Positions 58,223 through 64,000 of a stretch of DNA of 64,000 nt are shown here, one piece after another. How positions within the stretch are numbered: the first letter of the stretch is position 1; each line of letters opens with the position of its first letter. Origin of the DNA: Rhizobium sp. (GTDB lineage: Bacteria; Pseudomonadota; Alphaproteobacteria; Rhizobiales; Rhizobiaceae); contig PEKW01000006.1 of assembly GCA_002796995.1 (NCBI GenBank), positions 558,627-622,626 of the forward strand, written 5' to 3'. The position numbers and the translations under genes are program-made. The notes under the pieces were generated by a model that saw only the letters and a list, made by a program, of their open reading frames with translations, ran no database searches and was not told where the DNA came from.

Positions 58223-59223
58223 CGGCTGCGCGTCCTCGGGTCGAGCGTCCGGTACAGGATGTCCGAGAGCAGATTGATCGCGATGAACACGGCACCGATG
58301 ATCATCGTGCCGCCGAGCACGGCGTTCATGTCGGCGTTCTGCAGCGAATTGGTGATGTAGAGGCCAAGGCCAGGCCAGGAGAAGATCGTCTCGGTCAGCA
58401 CCGAGCCTTCGAGCAGGCCGGCATAGGAGAGCGCGATCACGGTGATCAGCGGCACGGCTGCGTTTCGCAGCGCATGGAACCAGATGATGCGGGTCTCGGA
58501 CAGTCCCTTGGCACGGGCGGCGACGATATATTCCTGGCTTAGCTCGTTCAGCATGAAGGAGCGGGTCATGCGGCTGATATAGGCGAGCGAAAAATAACCG
58601 AGCAGCGCGCCGGGCAGGATGATGTGGCGGAACAGATCCCACAGCACGTCCCACTGCCTCTGCCAGGCGGCATCGAGCAAGAAGAACCCGGTCACAGGCG
58701 TGAACGAATATTCGTAGAGGATGTCGACGCGGCCCGGATAGGCGACCCAGTTGAGCTTCGCATAGAAGAACACCAGCGCCAGCAGGCCGAGCCAGAAGAT
58801 CGGCACGGAATAGCCGATCAGGCCAGTCACCCGGACGATCTGGTCGGCGATCGAACCGCGCTTGACGGCGGCGAGCACGCCGAGCGGCACGCCGAGGAAC
58901 GCGCCGATCAGCGTGCCGACGGTGGCAAGCTCGATCGTCGCGGGAAAGACCCGGCGGATGTCGGTCATCACCGGATTGGTGGTCAGAACCGAGGTGCCGA
59001 AGTCGCCGGTCAGCGCTTGGCGGATATAGATGAAGAACTGCTGGTAGAGCGGCAGGTTGAGGCCAAGCTCTTCGCGCACGCGTTCGACGACATGCATCGG
59101 CGCCCGATCGCCCACGATCGCCAGGGCCGGATCGATCGGCACGACGCGACCGATGAAGAAGGTCACGGCCAGAAGGCCGAGATAGGTCGTCACTACGGTC
59201 ACGAGGAACCGTAGCAACGACAT
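58219..59223 (-). CDS. Peptide ABC transporter permease (DppB-like)
   Basis: MSLLRFLVTVVTTYLGLLAVTFFIGRVVPIDPALAIVGDRAPMHVVERVREELGLNLPLYQQF; ATG at 59223 (ORF extends to a TTG at 59286). Confidence 0.9.
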   Translation of the reverse strand: MSLLRFLVTVVTTYLGLLAVTFFIGRVVPIDPALAIVGDRAPMHVVERVREELGLNLPLYQQFFIYIRQALTGDFGTSVLTTNPVMTDIRRVFPATIELATVGTLIGAFLGVPLGVLAAVKRGSIADQIVRVTGLIGYSVPIFWLGLLALVFFYAKLNWVAYPGRVDILYEYSFTPVTGFFLLDAAWQRQWDVLWDLFRHIILPGALLGYFSLAYISRMTRSFMLNELSQEYIVAARAKGLSETRIIWFHALRNAAVPLITVIALSYAGLLEGSVLTETIFSWPGLGLYITNSLQNADMNAVLGGTMIIGAVFIAINLLSDILYRTLDPRTRSR

Positions 59224-59291
59224 GGCGAGGGCCGAGGCGCCGGCGCCAGAGCGCCGCGCCTCGGTTTTTGTCTCGAGAAGGGCCAAGGGCC

Positions 59292-60932
59292 TTAGTCCTT
59301 GGACACGTTGTAGACGAAGTTGGTATCGAAACTCGGGCCGAGCTTGAAGTCCTTCACCTTGGCCGAGTAGCCGGCGACTTCGGTCTGCTGGAAGACGACG
59401 ACGAACGGACCGGCTGCGAGAACCTGCTTCTGCAGGTCTTCATAGATCGCGGCGCGTGCAGCCGAATCCTTTTCGAGCAGGGCGGCCTGCGTCTTGCCAG
59501 AGAGTTCCTTCGGATCCCAGGAATTGCGCCATGCCAGCGTCTTGTTCTTGCCTTCGTCCGAATTGTCCGGGTTGAAGGTGAAGGTTTCGGCGTTGGAGTT
59601 CGGGTCGAAATAGTCCGAGCCCCACTGGCCGATGTAGATGTCGTGCTGGCGGGCACGATACTTGGTCAGCGTCTGCTTGCCGTCGCCCGGGATGATTTCC
59701 AGCTTGATGCCGGCCTGGGCGAGCGTCTGCTGGACATTTTCGGCAATGCCGGTGACCGGCTGGGTGTTGCGCACGTCCATGGTGACGGTGAAGCCGTCGG
59801 CAAGGCCGGCCTTGGCCAGCAGTTCCTTGGCCTTGGCGACGTCGAAGGTGTAGGGCGTGTCATCGAGCGCGCCGAGCTGGCCGGACGGCAGGAAGGTCTG
59901 GTGGATGGTGCCGATGCCCTTGATCAGGGTCTCGCCGATCGCGTCATAGTCGACGAGATACTTGAAGGCCTCGATGACTTCCGGCTTGGCCAGGTTCGGG
60001 TTCTTCTGGTTGAGGCTGAAGTAGTAGAGCGTGCCCTTCGGAGCCGACGTGGTGGCCACGCCTTCCTTTTTGGAAACGGCTTCGATGTCGCCCGGCTCGA
60101 GGTTGCGCGCGACGTCGATGTCGCCGTTCTCAAGCGCCAGGCGCTGGCCGGAGCTTTCCTTCATGTGGCGGTAGATGACGCGGGCGAGCTTGGCCTTTTC
60201 GCCGAAGTAGTTGTCGTTGCGTTCCAGCACGACCACTTCATTGGCGCGCCATTCGCGGATCTTGAACGGGCCCGAACCGGCATAGCCGGTCTTCAGGAAC
60301 TCGTTGCCGAAGTCGTTGTCGTACTTGTATTCGTCGGTCGGGGTGACCGGCTTGACGTTCTCGGAGACGAGCTTCTTGTCGACGACCGAAGCGACCGTCG
60401 AGGTCAGCACGTTGAGCACGAAGGTCGGCGCATAGGCCTTGTCGACGGTCAGGACGAAGGTGCCTTCATCGGCAGCCTTGGCCTTTTCCGCGACGTTGTC
60501 GCCGGAGAGACCGAACTGGGTCAGGAGGAAGGCCGGCGACTTGTCGAGCTTGACGGCGCGCTCGAAGGAGTAGGCCACGTCTTCGGCGGTGATCGGATTG
60601 CCGGAGGCGAACTTCAGGCCGGGCTTCAGCTTGAAGGTATAGGTCATGCCGTCGTCGGAAATCGTCCAGCTTTCGGCCAGTTCACCGACGACCTTCGAGG
60701 TGTCGTTCGGATCGAGGCCGACCAGCTTGCTGTAGGTGTTGGCGGTGATTTCGGCGGTCGACAGCTCGAAAGCTTCGCCCGGATCGAGCGAGATGATGTC
60801 GTCGAAGGCAAAGCCCTCGACCAGAGTGTCGGCCGGCGTCGCGGCAAAGGCCTGCGGGGCGGCTGCGAGCAGCAGCGCCATGGCCGCACTGCTGGTCAGC
60901 AGGCGCATCGTCTTGTTCAATGAGTGCATCAT
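59292..60932 (-). CDS. Peptide ABC transporter substrate-binding protein (SBP family 5)
   Basis: Signal peptide; LAESWTISDDGMTYTFKLKPGLKFASGNPITAEDVAYSFERAV. Confidence 0.93.
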   Translation of the reverse strand: MMHSLNKTMRLLTSSAAMALLLAAAPQAFAATPADTLVEGFAFDDIISLDPGEAFELSTAEITANTYSKLVGLDPNDTSKVVGELAESWTISDDGMTYTFKLKPGLKFASGNPITAEDVAYSFERAVKLDKSPAFLLTQFGLSGDNVAEKAKAADEGTFVLTVDKAYAPTFVLNVLTSTVASVVDKKLVSENVKPVTPTDEYKYDNDFGNEFLKTGYAGSGPFKIREWRANEVVVLERNDNYFGEKAKLARVIYRHMKESSGQRLALENGDIDVARNLEPGDIEAVSKKEGVATTSAPKGTLYYFSLNQKNPNLAKPEVIEAFKYLVDYDAIGETLIKGIGTIHQTFLPSGQLGALDDTPYTFDVAKAKELLAKAGLADGFTVTMDVRNTQPVTGIAENVQQTLAQAGIKLEIIPGDGKQTLTKYRARQHDIYIGQWGSDYFDPNSNAETFTFNPDNSDEGKNKTLAWRNSWDPKELSGKTQAALLEKDSAARAAIYEDLQKQVLAAGPFVVVFQQTEVAGYSAKVKDFKLGPSFDTNFVYNVSKD

Positions 60933-60983
60933 CTTCTTCGTTCCCCTGTTTGCTTAAGGTCGGTTTTCCGGAGCGTCCGCGGG

Positions 60984-62036
60984 CTATTCGTGCCAGGCGG
61001 ATGCCAGAACTCTCAGCCAGTTTTCCCGGCATATCTTTGCAAGATCTTGATCAGCGTATCCGGCGGCCCTGAGGGCCGCAACCAGATTCTGGTTGCCGCT
61101 GGCGTCGGCGATTTCGGCCGGAATCGTGGCGCCGTCGAAGTCCGAACCGAGCGCCACGCAGTCGATCCCCATGCGCTCGACCATGTAGTCGACATGGCGC
61201 ACCATGTCGCTGAGCGGCGTGGCGGCGTCGTCGCGCGCATCGTCGCGCAGCATGGTGACGGCGTAGTTAAGACCCACTAGGCCGCGGCTCTCCTTGATCG
61301 CGTCGAACTGTTTGTCGGTGAGGTTGCGCGCGACCGGGGTCAGCGCATGCACATTGGAATGGCTGGCGACGAGCGGCTGGTCGCTGGTCTTCGCCACGTC
61401 CCAGAAGCCCTGTTCGGTGATGTGGGCAAGGTCGACCAGGATGCCGAGCCGGTTGCAGGCCTTCACCAGTTCGAAGCCCGCGGCGGTCAGTCCCGGGCCG
61501 GTGTCCGGCGACATCGGATAGGCGAAGGGCACGCCGTGGCCGAAGATATTGTTGCGGCTCCAGACCGGTCCGAGCGAGCGCAGCCCGGCGGCGTGGAAGA
61601 CTTCCAGCGCGTCGAGATCCTCGTCGATCGCCTCGCAGCCTTCCATGTGCATGACCGCGGCGAACACGCCATCGTCCATGGCCTTGCGGATTTCCGCGGT
61701 CGAGCGACAGAGCCGCCAGCCCCCTGCCCGGTCGAGCCTGACGGCGATCGACGCCATCTCCAGCGCGATGTCGAGAGACGGCGCGCGGGTCAGCGGCGCC
61801 TCGAGCGGCGTCGCATAATGCCCGTTGGCATCCGGCTCCTTCAGCGCGAACTCGCCGGGCGACGGAATGAAGATGGCGCAGAGACCGCCCACAAGGCCAC
61901 CGGCCTTGGCCCGCGGTCCGTCGATGTGGCCTTCGTTCGTGCCGTTGACGAATTCCGCCACGGGATCGGAGCCGTTCGCCCGTCCGCGCCAGAGCCTCAG
62001 CAAGACGTCGTTGTGACCGTCGAATACCCGTTCCAT
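60984..62036 (-). CDS. Membrane dipeptidase family protein (peptidase M19)
   Basis: MERVFDGHNDVLLRLWRG; VMHMEGCEAIDEDLDALEVFHAAGLRSLGPVWSRNNIFGHG; LVDLAHITEQGFWDVAKTSDQPLVASHSNVHAL; CVALGSDFDGATIP; ATG at 62036. Confidence 0.92.
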   Translation of the reverse strand: MERVFDGHNDVLLRLWRGRANGSDPVAEFVNGTNEGHIDGPRAKAGGLVGGLCAIFIPSPGEFALKEPDANGHYATPLEAPLTRAPSLDIALEMASIAVRLDRAGGWRLCRSTAEIRKAMDDGVFAAVMHMEGCEAIDEDLDALEVFHAAGLRSLGPVWSRNNIFGHGVPFAYPMSPDTGPGLTAAGFELVKACNRLGILVDLAHITEQGFWDVAKTSDQPLVASHSNVHALTPVARNLTDKQFDAIKESRGLVGLNYAVTMLRDDARDDAATPLSDMVRHVDYMVERMGIDCVALGSDFDGATIPAEIADASGNQNLVAALRAAGYADQDLAKICRENWLRVLASAWHE

Positions 62037-62417
62037 GAAAAGAAATTCCTGCCGTCTGATAGCCAGATTAAAAGAAACCAAGGCGACGAAGCGGCCCTGT
62101 CCGACGTCGAGAAGACAGTGGCCGAAAACGCTTGTTGAACTAACGTAGAACTAAATCGACGGCCGGTTCAAGCCAAAAAAAATTGTGAACTTACAAGACG
62201 ATGCACGGACCGGTAGAGTCGGAGCCGGCGCACTCCCGTCAATTTCCGTACATTTGCCGCGGGAACAAATGACGGGCTGCGGAGGCGAAAACCGGGGGCG
62301 CTCAAATTTTGCTCCGACTGGCGAAATAAAAATGGTCAACCGACCAAATTTGCGGCAACATACAAAAATTCCGCTCCCGGCGGGATGGGGCTTGGAGGAG
62401 CCTCGGGAGGATTGACG

Positions 62418-62624
62418 ATGCCTGAGACAGCGCATTTGTCGTCGGTTCGGGGCAATTCGCGCCCGGAATTGGACAGACGCGGAGGAATTACTCACTTTGC
62501 CGTGCGTGGCACGCTTATTGCGTCGCCATGGCCAGACGAGCCGACCGGACGGGACCTGAGGTCGACGATGCCGGGACGCGGATGTTGCCGAAAAGATTCA
62601 TTTGAAACTGGGGATATTTCTTGA
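62418..62624 (+). CDS. Possible 68-aa leader ORF coupled to the following potA-like gene
   Basis: ATG preceded by GGGAGGA Shine-Dalgarno-like sequence; stop overlaps the downstream TTG start (TTGA at 62621-62624). No recognised homology. Confidence 0.35.
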   Translation: MPETAHLSSVRGNSRPELDRRGGITHFAVRGTLIASPWPDEPTGRDLRSTMPGRGCCRKDSFETGDIS

Positions 62625-63718
62625 GTTCGATATCGAAAGAGGCCGCAATCGAAATCCGGGGTGTGAGCCGAATCTACGGCTACGGCAATGCCCAGGTGAC
62701 CGCGCTGGACAGAGTTCATCTGACCATCCGGGAAAACGAATTCTTCACGCTGCTCGGACCTTCGGGCTGCGGCAAGACCACGCTTCTCCGGCTGATCGCC
62801 GGCTTCGACTTCCCGACCAGCGGCGAGATCCTGCTGCACGGTCAGGACATCGCGCCGCTGCCGCCGTTCAAGCGCCCGGTCAACACGGTGTTCCAGTCCT
62901 ACGCGCTCTTCCCCCATATGACGGTCGCCGAAAACATCGGCTTCGGCCTCAAGATGCTCGGCAAGCCCGCAGCCGAGATCAAGGCGCGCGTCGACGAGAT
63001 GCTGGCGCTGGTGCACATGGAGGCCATGAAGGATCGTCAGGTCAGCCAGATCTCCGGCGGCCAGCAGCAGCGCGTGGCGCTCGCCCGCGCACTGGCGCCG
63101 AAGCCGAAGGTGTTGCTGCTTGACGAGCCGTTGTCGGCCCTCGACTACAAGCTGCGCAAGGAAATGCAGATCGAGCTGAAGCGCGTGCAGGCCGAGACCG
63201 GCATCACCTTCATCTTCGTCACCCACGACCAGGAAGAAGCCCTCACCATGTCGGACCGCATCGCGGTCATGTCGAATGGCGAAGTCCGGCAGGTCGGCTC
63301 GGCCCATGAGATCTACGAGCGTCCCGCCGACCGTTTCGTCGCCGACTTCATCGGAGAATCGAACTTCCTGGCGGGCGACATCCTCGACCTGTCGGAAACC
63401 ACCGGCAGCGTGCGCCTCGGCTCCGGCGCAGTGATCGAAGCCTCGCTTCCCGAAGAGGGTCGCCCTTCCGGAAAGGTCACCGTCGTCGTCCGGCCGGAAC
63501 ATGCCTCACTCGACGCACCTGGCACCGGAAATTTCGACGGCGAACTGGTCGATGCGATCTATTTCGGCACCGACACCCACTTCCACGTTCTGCTCGACAG
63601 CGGTGACTCGTTCATCGTGCGTGAGCAGAACATGCGCTCCGGCGGCGTGCCCCATGTGAAGGGATCGCGCGTCGCCATCCGCCTCGGCCCGCAGGCCGCA
63701 CAGATCCTGAGGGATTGA
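62621..63718 (+). CDS. potA: Spermidine/putrescine ABC transporter ATP-binding protein (PotA-like)
   Basis: [110 protein letters not shown] start, in-frame stop just upstream. Confidence 0.9.
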   Translation: MSSISKEAAIEIRGVSRIYGYGNAQVTALDRVHLTIRENEFFTLLGPSGCGKTTLLRLIAGFDFPTSGEILLHGQDIAPLPPFKRPVNTVFQSYALFPHMTVAENIGFGLKMLGKPAAEIKARVDEMLALVHMEAMKDRQVSQISGGQQQRVALARALAPKPKVLLLDEPLSALDYKLRKEMQIELKRVQAETGITFIFVTHDQEEALTMSDRIAVMSNGEVRQVGSAHEIYERPADRFVADFIGESNFLAGDILDLSETTGSVRLGSGAVIEASLPEEGRPSGKVTVVVRPEHASLDAPGTGNFDGELVDAIYFGTDTHFHVLLDSGDSFIVREQNMRSGGVPHVKGSRVAIRLGPQAAQILRD

Positions 63719-63721
63719 CGG

Positions 63722-64000
63722 ATGAGCACCGCAGCCGAAGCCGCGAGCGCGGCAAAAAGCAAGGACATCCGCAATCGCTGGCTCCTGAGCGCGCCGGCCC
63801 TGATCCTGATCACGCTGGCCGGCGTCGGCCCGCTGCTGATCGTCCTGATCTATTCCTTCCTCGCACCGGGCAGCTACGGCGACGTCAAGTGGGAGTTCTC
63901 GACCCAGGCCTGGTTCAGCGTGTTCCTGGAGCGTGACATCTTCGACGATACGCTGTCGATCGCCGACGCCCATGTGAGCATCCTATGGCGCTCCATAAAG
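63722..64000 (+). CDS. Spermidine/putrescine ABC transporter permease (PotB-like), N-terminal fragment cut by window edge
   Basis: MSTAAEAASAAKSKDIRNRWLLSAPALILITLAGVGPLLIVLIYSFLAPGSYGDVKWEFSTQAWF; open at window end. Confidence 0.85.
   Translation, partial: MSTAAEAASAAKSKDIRNRWLLSAPALILITLAGVGPLLIVLIYSFLAPGSYGDVKWEFSTQAWFSVFLERDIFDDTLSIADAHVSILWRSIK

Overview
64 kb window of high-GC alphaproteobacterial DNA, most consistent with a Rhizobiales/Rhizobiaceae chromosome. The assignment rests on gene content (sitABCD, exoD, DUF2244, MaoC-Pta fusion) and on families of intergenic palindromic repeats; I do not assign a species. Left to right: EmrAB-type efflux pump with divergent TetR regulator; TerC; SLC13/TrkA-C permease; gltX and lysS flanking a lower-GC 90-aa ORF; a His/Ala-rich membrane-anchored protein divergent from a sitABCD-type Mn/Fe ABC transporter; a two-domain ArsA-like ATPase; a large autotransporter with an internal 363-bp tandem duplication; a DMT exporter/LysR divergon; a ydcSTUV-patD-type putrescine uptake/oxidation operon; tal, an Ada-like MGMT, DUF2244, nth and an EI24/CysZ-like gene; a large RTX protein; a nitrilase-family protein; exoD; a dipeptide ABC transporter with M20 peptidase, FAD oxidoreductase, RHH, PfpI and P1 peptidase genes; a phaC - maoC::pta - ackA operon followed by a stand-alone phnM; a second dipeptide ABC operon with an M19 dipeptidase; and the start of a polyamine ABC operon. 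I saw no rRNA, tRNA, CRISPR, prophage or transposase. The most interesting items are the phaC/(phaJ-like::pta)/ackA operon with a PhaR-like site, the His-rich protein sharing a palindromic control region with sitABCD, a potential translationally coupled leader ORF before potA, two families of palindromic repeats (one inside the ydc operon), and a compositionally odd small ORF between gltX and lysS.
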